DNA from: Calliphora vicina
Lineage: Eukaryota; Arthropoda; Insecta; Diptera; Calliphoridae
Reading direction: 5' to 3'
DNA length: 64,000 nt
NCBI RefSeq assembly: GCF_958450345.1
Contig: NC_088782.1
Location: 90,628,858 to 90,692,857 of the forward strand
Of the stretch, positions 28,651 to 39,336 are shown piece after piece (the first letter of the stretch is position 1; every line of letters starts with the position of its first letter). Position numbers and translations under genes: made by a program. Under the pieces are notes generated by a model. The model was given only the letters and a program-made list of their open reading frames with translations. It ran no database searches and was not told the origin of the DNA.

Positions 28651-29620
28651 ATGAATAAAAAAGTACCTATAGTTCAGTTCTCACATTTTGGTACCTAAAT
28701 ATTGTACCCTATTCCTAACACAAACTTCACTCAGATACATATCAGCTAACTTTAATGTCGATAAGTGAAATAATTTAAAATATTAAAAAAGGACCATTAG
28801 GAGAAAAGTACCAATTTCCATTTTCTTCCTCGAACACCCCTCAAGTTCGAACTTTAAAAATATTCCATTTTGCCAAAATTGTTTATGCTACAGACATGTC
28901 TCAAAATATTAAAATCTGTGTTAATGTGCCCAAGAAAAATATGTTTTAAAAAAAGTACCAAACTGTTTACCCGGATTTGGCCCAATATACACCTTGGCAC
29001 TCGAGTTCCAAATAACACCCTGTTAGTTAATTTTTGTACGAATCCAGGAACCAATGTTAAAAAATTATCAAAATTGGCTTAATAATTTCAATAAAATGTA
29101 TTTTCCCGATTTTATCCCCTTTTTGGTACCTTTTTTATCCCATTGCTTTGGTAAAATTTAATTCAAATAAATTTCTGTATCGTGGTGGGAGCTCATAATA
29201 AAATATTCGTATGTCTATGTCAAATTATAGAAAAACATATTTTATGAAAAAGTACCAAAAATAAACACAATTTTTATCCCTTAGGGGTTCGAATTTCCAA
29301 AAAGTACCAAACTCATATTTTTTATTTTTTGTTAATTAAGGATTACGATTTAAAATTTGTTTCTATGTTTATTGGTTTAAAAGATACATAGGGTGCAAAA
29401 AAAGTACCAAAATACAGTTTTTACCCGTTTTCTCGCCTAAAAGTTCCGAATTTCCAAAAAGTACGAAACACCTGCCAGCTTATTTTTTAAATGGAGTAAC
29501 ATGCTATTTTAAGTTTTTTTGTATCTTTATTAGTTTTGAAGATATAAGGTTACCGAATTTACCCGTTTTTACCCTTTTTTACTCCATAAACGTTCGAATT
29601 TCCAAAAATCCCTTCTTATC
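28651..29620 (+). repeat. AAAGTACC-rich diverged repeat region
   Basis: Continues the vocabulary of the satellite (AAAAAGTACCAAA, GTTCGAATTTCCAAAAAGT) at 28920, 29250, 29300, 29400 and 29455 with irregular spacing. It is probably an older, decayed flank of the same array or the sequence from which it expanded. Confidence 0.55.
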
Positions 29621-29737
29621 GGATCGTTTTGGGGAGGGAGGAACCCACAGTTAAAATTTCGGGATGCTAGCTTCTGCCGTTTGGGCTGTGCGATGATTGT
29701 TTATTGTACTTTTCAGATTCGTGAACTTTCTTTAAAA

Positions 29738-30549
29738 TAGAGTAACTTCGGGTATTGTGGACTATGCGTCTAATGTGGACCAGTGTATTTTTTCAGAAAC
29801 TATTGAAGGTATGATAAAACTGATTTGTCGTACATTTTACAATTTGTTTGAAACGACAATTGCACATTTGCTTTCATGAGTAATTGATATGTTGGCTATT
29901 TATTCTTGTATTGAAATTAATGCGCGTGCTCAACATTTTTTTCGGCTCAAGTAAGAAACATAATTTGGTACAGTTACTTTGTAGAATTTAATGTTTGGTT
30001 GTTTTATATAGTTAAAGTGGACACGTAGTTTTGCATATATTTGGTAAGAATTTAAGCACATTTAGATTATTTGGTAAAAATATTTTTTTACCACTGTAAC
30101 CCAAGTTCGTTTAATGTGGACCACTTAAATTACTTGATTATGTACTACTGGTCCATATTACCCGACAATAACTATGTACTTTGTAAGCAATCTATCTAAG
30201 CCAAGAACGCGACTTTTTAGTTTGTATTAATAAAAATATATTGAAATTAAATTTTTTAATCATTCATGATTAGCTGGTTCATGAATTTTATGTATTAAAT
30301 ACTAGTCCACATTACCCTCATATAGTGGTCCATATTACCCTCCAATTTTTTTAATGCTGGTTTTTGGGTTCCTTACAATATTTTCACATAATTTTTTCAT
30401 CCTTTGACGGAAAAAATTTTCAACTGCAAAAACAATTAGGGAATATATTAGCTAATATATTGCTTCACAACTTTTTTAATATCCATATATATTGTGGCCA
30501 AAATTTAGAAGAAACAAAACGGTAGTCCACATTACCCGAAGTTACTCTA
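29738..30549. mobile_element. TA-flanked nonautonomous TIR element with internal GGGTAATGTGGAC repeats
   Basis: The element is 29740-30547 (808 bp) with TA on both sides. TIR GAGTAACTTCGGGTATTGTG continues to 26 bp with one mismatch. The motif TAATGTGGACC (or complement GGTCCATATTACCC) recurs inside at about 29779, 30113, 30150, 30302 and 30325. The TA target and size fit a Tc1/mariner/pogo-type derivative; no ORF. Confidence 0.82.
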
Positions 30550-31094
30550 ACTTCTTTTGATTCATAACATTTTCAAATTCTGTACAACTTTAAGGGTGGA
30601 TTAGCCGACTGTAATGTAATGTAACCTTAACGGAACGGAACAGCTGATCGTTTCTTTTGTGTGTAAAGTAGTTAAAGCAGTTATAGTGACAAAATGTAAC
30701 GTAACTGTAACGTCTGAACCTGTTAAAAACAGAATTTCTTTACGTTTCAACTTGACATTTACTAACGGTGTTGTCAACTTTTTGATTTTAAAAGTCTTGT
30801 ATAAAAAATACTTATGCTCAGAACGCTTAACAATATTTTCAATGTTCTAAAAATTTTTTAAATATTTCAATAATATAAATACATAAATAAAAAACAAAAT
30901 GTAAGAAAATATAAACTCACTGTTTATTGTTGATTTTTTGTTTAAGCTTTGATATTTTTACAAATAAAGCTTGAGTGTCTGTAATTCTCATTCACTCTAT
31001 AGTTTGATTTGTATAATATCTTTAGTTTTTCTAAAGCCTTTTGGGAAAAGGTTTCCTGATGATCTGGCCTAAGCAACCAGTGAAATGCGCATAG

Positions 31095-31246
31095 TCTACT
31101 TTTACAATGCAGAAATTGAAAGGAAGACAGACGAAGTTTGAAGGCGAGGTGTTGAAGAGGTACAGTGTGTATTACACAGGTTTAGGTTAGTTCAAAAGAG
31201 AATGAGAAAAATGTCTGCCTTTCAATTTCTGCATTGTAAAAGGGGA
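31095..31246. mobile_element. Small TIR MITE
   Basis: CTTTTACAATGCAGAAATTG followed by AAAGGAAGACA is mirrored by the complement at 31212-31242. About 150 bp long; no target duplication is clear. Confidence 0.7.
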
Positions 31247-31474
31247 CAAAGGAACTAGCATATCCCACAACAATAAATGTCAGTGAATTTATCAATAATT
31301 GGGAAATTTAGCACAATTCTTACTAAAAACTAAATTTTTTTGTTATGGTAATATTTACTTATTATACAAATTAGTTCACACAAGCATTTATAAAATGTAT
31401 ACTAATAATAGTCGAAAGTAATAAGTTTGAAAATATTAAATTAATATTTTGTATAGACAAATTAAATTAACAAA

Positions 31475-31607
31475 TTAGGGCCATTATTACAACTTTCCTT
31501 TATGTTCGAAATAGTGAAAGGTGAAAATTTAAGCAATAGAAAAAGGTACCCTTAAAGTTAACTATGACTATTACGAACATAAAGGCAAGTTGTAATAATG
31601 GCCCTTA
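31475..31607. mobile_element. Harbinger-type MITE, TTA target duplication
   Basis: The element is 31478-31604 (127 bp). TIR GGGCCATTATTACAACTT, then TCCTTTATGTTCG, is mirrored at the right end; TTA at 31475-31477 and 31605-31607. It is nested inside the larger TTA-flanked element. Confidence 0.82.
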
Positions 31608-32089
31608 GTATAAAGTACAATACAATATTAATTAATTTTTAAGTTATCGGACCTTTAATAAATAAAGTCTGTATGACAAGTTAATAAATAGTATTTATAA
31701 TTGTCTCCTAATGGGTTAATATAAACATATATGAAGTCACTTCGAAGCACTTCACAATGATGATGAATACATTATGTGTAAAAAAATACGGTTTATATGT
31801 AAGTACTATTACCAAAAAAGTTTAATAATTTTTTTTAAAATCGCAGAAAAAAATTATAAAATCGCTTGAACAGTATTTAAAACAATTGTGTTGATAACAC
31901 TTTTAAACAGCTGTTTAAATTTGTTTGTTTATGTCAAAAACATATGACACGTTTTTAATGTTCTATAATCGCACTAAAGTGTTACATTAAGTCAACATTA
32001 CGGTTACATTACATCAACGGTCGGCTAACCCAGCCTTTAGTAGTGTTGCACTTGATTGTTATTATTGGCTATACACAATTAATCGATAT

Positions 32090-32205
32090 ATTACTTTTAT
32101 CTTGGGTCCAAATATCACTAATTAATGAAAACATTCTCTCCGCGGCTGAATTCGTTCCTGACAGACTAAAAGCAATTTGAACAAGTTTTAAACTTTCTGT
32201 AAAGT
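32090..32205 (-). pseudogene. hAT transposase C-terminal fragment
   Basis: The minus-strand reading gives LVQIAFSLSGTNSAAERMFS followed by LISDIWTQDKS, the conserved hAT dimerisation signature (S-x-A-x-E-R-x-F-S). Only about 40 residues are preserved, with no flanking hAT ends. Confidence 0.6.
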
Positions 32206-32215
32206 ATATTGATTT

Positions 32216-32788
32216 AGTAATTTATATATCAAACTTTGATTTCACTATGGTGGTGTAGGGTATTAAAATCATTTTGTTTACATAAAACTTTTCATTTTCT
32301 TTATATAACTCAGGAACGGTAAAAGCTAAATCAAAAATTGTTATCCCTTAATTATTAAGAATTAATTGATCTTTCAAACTGCATTGTTAGTTTTTTACAT
32401 TTTCATAAAAGTTTTAAAAGTTATAAAGCATTACTTACAAAATTTATTAAAAAAATTACGAAAAATTGTAATATAGAGCACCTTATAGGCCAATTTATTG
32501 CAAAAACTAATAGTTTTTGTACACCAAAATAAATAAAGAAGAATGTCCTTTTAAAATATTTCCTCAAAAGTAAAGAAAATTGTGGGTTTTGACAATGTCC
32601 GACAAACCCAATTTTTGGCAAAAACTCGACTTGAGCGACCTCTAACCTCTCAAAAATACTTTACTCTATAAGCTTTCAAATTATGTTTGAGCACCTATGA
32701 AAATAAGAAACAAAACTTTTTTTGGTACACACTAGTGTACATATTTTGGCGAAATATTAGCAGAATCGCAATTAATAATCAAAATATT
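32216..32788. other. AT-rich spacer
   Basis: Contains one scrap ACTATGGTGGTGTAGGGTAT (about 32246) matching the terminus of the repeat at 2225-2876. Otherwise nothing recognised. Confidence 0.45.
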
Positions 32789-33209
32789 CACCCTTATTCT
32801 ACTTGGCGTCGTCGACATCGTCGTCAATATTGAGTCAACAAATGGTATATGTTACGCCGATATCGATAACAATTGGTAACTTATGACAGCGTTTTGTACT
32901 TTAACCCGACTTATTTTTTTTTTTTTTTTTTTTTTTAATTTAATTTTATTAACTATCAATATTTACAAGGTTTTTTTTTTTTCTTAAAGTAAACATATTT
33001 TGAGATTTTATCAAATGATATTACAACAAATATTACCATGTATTAAAAAGTATAACTAAAATTAAAAGTGTATATGTTAAATAATATTTATAGGAAAAAG
33101 ATAGTAAAAAACCTATATTCTATATCACAAAAAAAAAAAAAAAAAATAATAATACTGAAGAAATTGACCTACGCCTATTACTAACATAATCTATGTTTAA
33201 ATAGATTAG

Positions 33210-35888
33210 CTAGTCATTGACAGTCAATCTTCTTAAGTGGTCAAAGTTTGAATGTCTGCATTTTTCTAAAAATGTCAGGGTCAAATCTTCAATAATGGTG
33301 TCTATGGTCTTTTGGCCTGTCATTGAGTGTAAGTCCCTTGTGGGAAATCGCATAGGAAGATTAAATATTATCTTCAAGTTCTTGTTCTGTATAATCTGTA
33401 ATTTTTTTCTATGTGTTTTCGCACAGTTTATCCATATCGGACATGCATATGTTAAAATTGGTCTGATGCAAATTTTATATAAAAGGAGTTTATTTTTAGT
33501 GTTCAGTTTGCTCTTCCTATTTAGAAGGGGATATAGGGATCTACCACATGTTACTGCATTTGAACAGATATTGTCTAAATGTTCTTTAAATAGAAGTTTG
33601 CGATCAAGTGTTACCCCTAGGTAACTTATTGAATTTGAGAATGGTATTATTTTCCCTTGGATAGAAAAAGGTCTAGATGGAATTCTTTTGGGCGATTTAT
33701 TAAATGGGAAAATTATGGCCTGCGATTTGTCTTCATTAATCTTTATCTTCCATTTAGTGAAGTACTTATGTGCCAATGTAAGTGATTTTTGCATACGTTT
33801 GACTATTGCATTGGATACTTTACCATGACTTACATATGCGCTATCATCTGCATAAAAGGCAACATCATTACCATTTTTTGTCTTAAAATCCGATGTGTAT
33901 AATGAATATAATAGTGGAGATAGCACTGATCCTTGCGGAACGCCCGCAGGTATTGCCATATCATTAGACCGACTACCGTCAATCTCTACAAAAAATCGTC
34001 TATCACTAAGAAAACTCTTGATTAATTTAATTAAATATAAAGGCAATCCCATTCTTCGAAGCTTATAAACAAGTCCTGCATGCCAAATCGAATCAAACGC
34101 TTTTTCTATATCTACAAAGAGAATGCCTGTTGAAAGTCTTTTTCTCTTATTAAAGTTGATCATATTAACAATTCGTTTGATCTGATGGGTTGTTGAGTGT
34201 TGGGCCCTAAATCCATATTGGCAGTCATGTATAAGATTATTCTCATCAACAATTGCCTTCAATCTACTAAAAATTATTTTTTCAAATATCTTGTCTAAAC
34301 TGCTCAAAAGGCTGATTGGACGATAACTAGTGGGTAGTTTTGGGTTTTTACCCTTTTTAATAATAGGAATAACTTTTGCTATTTTAAAGTGTTGAGGAAA
34401 ATATGAATTTTTTATGCAGAAATTAAAAATTCTAACTAAAAAAACTAGCGCCATATCAGGAAGTTTTTTAAGAACTGTATTCTGAATTCCATCAAGACCC
34501 GGAGCCTTTGAGTTCTTTAGGCCTTTAATATAAAATAATATCTCATCTTTGTTCGTTAATATATTCGAATCAACATCAACATGAGTTTGATCGAGTGATA
34601 TATTTACTAAATTTACCTTTCTGTCAATTGGACCATAAAAATCAATAGTCGTGAGATGTGCATTAGAAAAATGGTTTGCTATGATGTTTGCCTTTTCGGT
34701 GCTATCCGTAATAATACCGTTATTGTCTTCTAGGGAGCACATTGATTTGTTCTTCCCTTTAATGTGTTTAGTTAATTTCCAGAATTTCTTATTTCCTACA
34801 GGAAGACTAGAAAGTATATCTGTCCACTGTTTGTTCCTGGCTTCTTGGATATGAATAGATATTAATTTATTCATTTCTCGAATTATTGCTCTGAGGGTAT
34901 TTTTAACATTGTGGTCGAAACATCTTTGGTATTGTCTTCTGTGCCTATTTCTGATTGCAATTAAGTGTTTACATAATGAAGTAATATGCAGAGCATTTTG
35001 TTTAAAAGATTTCCATGGTATAGCCTCTAGACAAGCATCATTTAATATGTTAGTAAAGATTTGAATAATATTTTCAACATTAGATAATGATATGTCCCTA
35101 TTTAGATCAATAGATAAATTAATTTTGTCCTCAATTATTTTACGAAAATGATTCCAGTTGGCCTTCGAGAAATCGGGGAATAATTTCTCAACTTCTATGA
35201 CGTTCTCGTTTATACTAAATGAGATAGGAACATGATCAGAATTTAATTTAAAGGGGTGGGAATCTATATCAGAAAATGAAAGGGATGAGTTGGTAATTAT
35301 AAGGTCAATAGTTGAAGGTCTTCTATAAACACGGTTTGGAGGAAATCTAGTTGGACTTAATGGATAATAAATATAATAGTTTGATGATAATTGGTGATTG
35401 AACAGCTCCCGTCCTGCCTCATTTATTTTTGCACAGTTCCAGTTGTGGTGATGGGCGTTAAAATCCCCTAGAATAAAAAAATCCCCAGGCACTTTTGTAA
35501 GTATATTCAGATCACCAAGAAAATCGTTTGTGAACTTCGGGCAATAAGCCGATATAAGCATGACTTCTTTGTTGTTGATAATTATTGACAAGCATATATT
35601 TTCAAACAGCTTTGTTGGAAATGGACTCTGTAGTTTATGTTTTATTGATGATCTAATTGCAATTGCAACACCTCCGCCATGAGTAATTCTATCGTTTCTG
35701 TAGATTTTATATCCGGGTAATGACAGCTTATGTCTTTTAGTAAGAAAAGTTTCGTTTAACATTAGAACGTCTATTGATTGTTCTTTAATAAAAAGATGTA
35801 GTTGAACGGATTCTGATGGGTTTGTAATGCCTTGACAGTTCCAATGCATTATTTTAAGGCATTGTAAAGTTTTTAATTTAGATTGCAT
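33210..35888 (-). CDS. LINE ORF2: AP-like endonuclease and reverse transcriptase
   Basis: 892 aa, uninterrupted; Jockey ORF2 is of similar length. Endonuclease domain (about 1-230): MHWNCQGI, MLNETFL, GDFNAHHHNW, TIDLIITN and NSDHVPIS (catalytic His). Reverse transcriptase (about 440-720): YRPISLLSSLDKIFEK, YGFRAQHSTTHQI, VDIEKAFDSIWH, AGVPQGSVLSPLLYSLY and the active site FYADDSAYV. The C-terminus has the thumb-like ILTYACPIWINCAKTHRKKL. The start ATG lies inside the end of ORF1 (ATATGCAATCTAA), so translation probably re-initiates after ORF1. It nicks the target and primes reverse transcription in the nucleus. Confidence 0.93.
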   Translation of the reverse strand: MQSKLKTLQCLKIMHWNCQGITNPSESVQLHLFIKEQSIDVLMLNETFLTKRHKLSLPGYKIYRNDRITHGGGVAIAIRSSIKHKLQSPFPTKLFENICLSIIINNKEVMLISAYCPKFTNDFLGDLNILTKVPGDFFILGDFNAHHHNWNCAKINEAGRELFNHQLSSNYYIYYPLSPTRFPPNRVYRRPSTIDLIITNSSLSFSDIDSHPFKLNSDHVPISFSINENVIEVEKLFPDFSKANWNHFRKIIEDKINLSIDLNRDISLSNVENIIQIFTNILNDACLEAIPWKSFKQNALHITSLCKHLIAIRNRHRRQYQRCFDHNVKNTLRAIIREMNKLISIHIQEARNKQWTDILSSLPVGNKKFWKLTKHIKGKNKSMCSLEDNNGIITDSTEKANIIANHFSNAHLTTIDFYGPIDRKVNLVNISLDQTHVDVDSNILTNKDEILFYIKGLKNSKAPGLDGIQNTVLKKLPDMALVFLVRIFNFCIKNSYFPQHFKIAKVIPIIKKGKNPKLPTSYRPISLLSSLDKIFEKIIFSRLKAIVDENNLIHDCQYGFRAQHSTTHQIKRIVNMINFNKRKRLSTGILFVDIEKAFDSIWHAGLVYKLRRMGLPLYLIKLIKSFLSDRRFFVEIDGSRSNDMAIPAGVPQGSVLSPLLYSLYTSDFKTKNGNDVAFYADDSAYVSHGKVSNAIVKRMQKSLTLAHKYFTKWKIKINEDKSQAIIFPFNKSPKRIPSRPFSIQGKIIPFSNSISYLGVTLDRKLLFKEHLDNICSNAVTCGRSLYPLLNRKSKLNTKNKLLLYKICIRPILTYACPIWINCAKTHRKKLQIIQNKNLKIIFNLPMRFPTRDLHSMTGQKTIDTIIEDLTLTFLEKCRHSNFDHLRRLTVND

Positions 35889-37005
35889 ATTTGAGTAAAG
35901 ACATTACAACATTAAGTTGCTCTGCTTTTGTAGTACACTTACGAAGATCAGCTATTGCTCCAGAAAATATATTAAATAACTCGTCGATAGTGAACAAGTC
36001 ATCGTGGTTAGTTTGTTGGTTTGAAAACTTTAAAGCTTCAGCGTAGCTTCTATTAACGTTAGGTGGTCCAGTGTTATGGACTTCAGTATTTGTGGGATTG
36101 TCGTCCGATAAAAAGTTAGGGTTTTTATACGAATTACTTTGGGTTTTGTTACGTATTTTGTTGCTTAAATTTTGGCGCATAGTTATGTATTCTTTGCGGC
36201 TAGGACAACGGGGGTCATCGGCTCTGTGGTTTATATTTTTTAGGTTCTTGTTAAAACAGTTAAAACATTTAAATGTTACTGCTCCATCTTGTTCGGTTTT
36301 ATTGATATTACACGTGGAATAATCATGTCCACCTCCACAAGCAATGCATGTATTATTACGAAAACAATTTCTGGTTCCATGGCCGTATGTAGCACATTTT
36401 GTACAAAATGTTGGACCTTTGTTTCCTTTTGACGGGTTTTTCCAATGGACAGCAATTCCACCTAAGAATTTAATTTTGTGTATATCACTTTTGGAGTGAC
36501 GTGATCTGTCAAATTCCAGCATATATAATGCGTCATCAATAGAAGATCGTGATGTTATAATTACTTTTATGCTCACCGCAACAACATTAAATGTGTTTTT
36601 TAGTTCATCCGTAATTTCTTCGGCACGAGTTTTTGGAAGACCAAATAGAACTAACTTGAAAATTTTTTTGTCTTTTAAATCATGTGTATAGAATTTAAAT
36701 TCATCTTTAGCAAGCTTTGTCTTCGCAGTAATGAAGTCCGATTCCGATGAGGAAATAACTTTAGTGCCTATCGACATACGTTTATATTGGTATGCAGTTC
36801 CAAGTTTATTGTACACACTTAAAAACCCATGAGCGGGATCAACAACAATTGGAGGTATTATAGTTTTATACTCATGTTCTATTTCTCCTTCACTATAAGT
36901 ATCGTTGTCATCTAAATTTTCCAAATCTTTGAATCGATTGGTGTTATTACCGATTTTATTTTTGGGAACACTTCCCCAAAATTTTTTACGTTTATTAATA
37001 TTCAT
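35878..37005 (-). CDS. LINE ORF1: Gag-like nucleic-acid-binding protein
   Basis: 375 aa from MNINKRKKFWGSV at 37005; an in-frame ATG at 37047 precedes it, but the inner start fits the basic N-terminus better. An RRM/PRE_C2HC-like region (about 110-205) is followed by three zinc knuckles: CTKCATYGHGTRNC, CIACGGGHDYSTC, and CFNC with a distal H and C. It ends four codons inside ORF2. It forms the ribonucleoprotein with the LINE RNA. No disabling mutation is seen. Confidence 0.88.
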   Translation of the reverse strand: MNINKRKKFWGSVPKNKIGNNTNRFKDLENLDDNDTYSEGEIEHEYKTIIPPIVVDPAHGFLSVYNKLGTAYQYKRMSIGTKVISSSESDFITAKTKLAKDEFKFYTHDLKDKKIFKLVLFGLPKTRAEEITDELKNTFNVVAVSIKVIITSRSSIDDALYMLEFDRSRHSKSDIHKIKFLGGIAVHWKNPSKGNKGPTFCTKCATYGHGTRNCFRNNTCIACGGGHDYSTCNINKTEQDGAVTFKCFNCFNKNLKNINHRADDPRCPSRKEYITMRQNLSNKIRNKTQSNSYKNPNFLSDDNPTNTEVHNTGPPNVNRSYAEALKFSNQQTNHDDLFTIDELFNIFSGAIADLRKCTTKAEQLNVVMSLLKYAI

Positions 37006-37441
37006 TGTTGTAGAAAAGAATAATAAACAAGAATAACAAAAATGCACTACATGCAGTTTTATTATTTCTCTTTACGATTTTCTGTTTTGATGTACTGAGT
37101 TTTGTTTTTGTTTTACAAAATAATCCGTTATTTTTAATATGCGTCTGCTCGCGATCAAAGACAGCTTGACACTGGTAACCCGACTTATAAAAGTATAAAA
37201 TTCTGTAAAAAATTACCAATTGTTATCGATTTCGGAGAAACACATACCATTTTTTGACTCAATATTGACGACGATGTCGACGACGCCAAGTAGAATACGG
37301 GTGATTAACTTAGTTAAAGTGGTGTTGAAAGTGATGGCGAATGTGTTCTTGAAACGGTAGTCGAAAGTGATATTGAGGATGACATTTATAATGATTACGT
37401 TGAAATAGACAAAAGACATGATCTTCAAATATACATATATA

Positions 37442-37584
37442 CAGTGAGCCTCAAAAGTGAGTAAACACCACAAATTATTTGATTTTTTTTAAGATAATAA
37501 AAATCCAAACTGAAACTATAATGATTTTCAAGATCTTAAAAAAATTAAAAAATTCTGTGGTGTTCACTCACTTTTGAGTCTGTG
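37442..37584. mobile_element. Tc1-type MITE
   Basis: Left end CAGTGAGCCTCAAAAGTGAG, then TAAACACCACA; the right end mirrors it (TGTGGTGTTCACTCAC, then TTTTGAGTCTGTG). About 143 bp. TA precedes the left end; the right flank TGTGTA is decayed. The CAGTG start is usual for Tc1 relatives. Confidence 0.72.
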
Positions 37585-37639
37585 TGTAAGTGATATTATC
37601 AACATTTTAATAAACTTATTGCTTATTTATAAATGCGTC

Positions 37640-38040
37640 AATCATGCACTGTCTGACTTCAAATTAGCCAAGTTCACTGACAATGATATCAAACTTTGGA
37701 CAGAATTGCGTATTTCCCTAAGACCACTTGATTAAGCAAAGATTCGGCAACGTTGATAGAGCTTGAGGGTATAATACAATTTGTTATAAATAATTTAGAA
37801 AAGGTGAATAATTCATTTACTAAAGGATAAGTTACTCACTTTAAAACCCGAATTAATATATATTTTGTACTTGAATTCATGATCATATCCAACTAGCTCA
37901 AATTTTATAAAGTATAGCTCCAAAATGGAAAGAGTTTGCTAGTCAATTGTTGATGATGGACTTTGGTTTCATTATCAATACTTGAATTGTTAATTTAAAC
38001 GTTATTTTTTGTTTTTCTTTAACAATAAAATATTAAAAAA
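37640..38040 (-). mobile_element. hAT fragment (TAGGGTATTC family, internal part)
   Basis: Reverse complement of 13920-14390: shared phrases include AAATTAGCCAAGTTCACTGA, AAGATTCGGCAACGTTGATA and CAATACTTGAATTGTTAA. Both hAT ends are missing; the right edge at about 38040 adjoins the foldback element. The plus strand reads CVNHALSDFKLAKFTDNDIK, a segment shared with the 13.7-kb copy. Confidence 0.8.
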
Positions 38041-38044
38041 CATA

Positions 38045-38925
38045 ACATTTTTGACTTTTTTTGCAAAATCTTCGTTGACTTTTTCAAAATGGACGCTTTT
38101 TTAAATTTTGTTTTTAGCTGAAAAGAAAGCTTGGGTCTATTCCTTTTAGACCTATATAAATATTTTATAACGCAAAACATACAATGTTTTAATTTTTTTT
38201 TGCAAAATCGATTTTTTTCCAATATGGGCCCTTTTTTAAAAAATGTTTTTTTGCTTAGTGGGATGTGAGTGGGATATCTATCAAAATAAATATTTTGTAA
38301 CTCAAGACATACAATTATTGACTTTTTTTTGCAAATTCGAACTTTTTTTTCAAAATGCGCCCTTTTTTAAATTTTTTTTGCTAAAAAGAAAGCTTAGTTG
38401 ATTTCCTTTAACTCATATTTGGTCGCTTAGTGGAATGCGAGTGGAATAAATATCAAAATAAATGTTTTGTAACTGAAGATTTACAATTTTTTTTTTTGGC
38501 AAAACCAAAAACTTTTTTGACTTTTTTATAAAATGGGGCCTTTTTGAAATTTAAAAAATAATAGTTTTGTATCTCAAGACTTACAATTTTTGTGTTAAAA
38601 CATTTATTTTGATAGTTATCCCACTCGCATCCCACTATGCAACCAAATAGGTTTTAAAGGAAAATAACTAAGCTTTCCTTTGAGCAAAAAAAAAAAAATT
38701 TAAAAAAGGGACCATATTGGAAAAAATTTCGGTTTTGTAAAAAAAAAATTCAAAAGTTGTATTTCTTGAGTTACAAAATATTTATTTTGATAGATATCCC
38801 ACTGGCATTCCACTAAGGGACCAAAATTATCTTAAAGGAATGGACCTAGACTTACTTTTGAGCAAAAAATAAAAAAAGGGCCCATATTGGAAAAAAATTT
38901 AGATTTTGCAAATAAAAATGATGAT
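38045..38925. mobile_element. Foldback derivative of the large-TIR transposon
   Basis: Made only of the TIR sub-repeats found at 4023-5466 and 8322-9485. The GTGGGAT-GCGA-GTGGGAT-type motif occurs at about 38261 and 38430 on the plus strand and at about 38619 and 38799 on the minus strand, so the orientation flips near 38590. The transposase region is absent. It appears to be an internal-deletion palindrome or a separate foldback family sharing the TIR. Confidence 0.75.
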
Positions 38926-38939
38926 ACCCGAAAAACAAA

Positions 38940-39295
38940 TGACGTGACCTGGTTACAAACGAACTCTAATATACATATGTATATAACATATTTGTATTGA
39001 ATTTAATTTGAATACCAAAATTTTTAAGAGATTTGTGCTAGTTAAAGTGATATTCGAAAGTGGGCCTTATATGGGAGCTATGACTAATTATGGACGGATT
39101 GTTCAGCTTATATAGAACTTACATGTGCTGAATTTGATTTGGATAACTAACTAAGATATTTATGAGAACTTAACTATTTACAGATAGGGCAATCGAATGG
39201 GCGCTCAAAGAAATAAAGGACCGATTCTAACCAAATTGTATAGGATATGTGCTTGGTACAATAGAAAAGCTTGTACAAATTTTATGGCAACACTG
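38940..39295 (+). mobile_element. Dispersed repeat fragment (GGGCCTTATATGGGAGC family)
   Basis: GTGGGCCTTATATGGGAGCT and ATGACTAATTATGGACGGAT, then an AAAGAAATAAAGGACCGATT block, match the repeat at 2225-2876. Truncated at both ends. Confidence 0.65.
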
Positions 39296-39336
39296 CACCA
39301 ACATGAAATACATTGAACTCATGAGATTTTACATAG

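Larger units (their letters stand above)
30590..32039. mobile_element. Harbinger-type nonautonomous element with nested MITEs
   Basis: The element is 30593-32036 (1444 bp) with TTA duplication on both sides. Diverged TIR AGGGTGGATTAGCCGAC (left) against AGGCTGGGTTAGCCGAC (right, complement); both then reach GATGTAATGTAACC-like sequence. A 3-bp TTA duplication and AGGG-type ends fit PIF/Harbinger. It contains two smaller MITEs and no transposase. Confidence 0.7.
32902..37188 (-). mobile_element. Jockey-clade LINE, full length, intact ORFs
   Basis: The element runs 37175 down to about 32915 (4.26 kb, minus strand). TAACCCGACTTAT flanks it at 32902-32914 and 37176-37188 (12-13 bp target duplication). 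The 3' end is a poly(A) tail (poly(T) 32914-32936 on the plus strand). 5' UTR ~170 bp starting CCAGTGTCAAGCTG; ORF1 and ORF2 overlap by 11 bp; no RNase H domain follows RT, as in the Jockey clade. Confidence 0.93.
32789..37303. mobile_element. Short TIR element (~240 bp) split by a LINE
   Basis: Left arm from CACCCTTATTCTACTTGGCG through CGTCGACATCGTCGTCAATA to CGATAACAATTGGTAA (about 32789-32880) is mirrored at 37210-37303. Between the arms lies the Jockey-clade LINE with its target duplication; removing it leaves ~240 bp of foldback DNA. ATT borders both ends, but whether that is the duplication is unsure. Confidence 0.75.
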
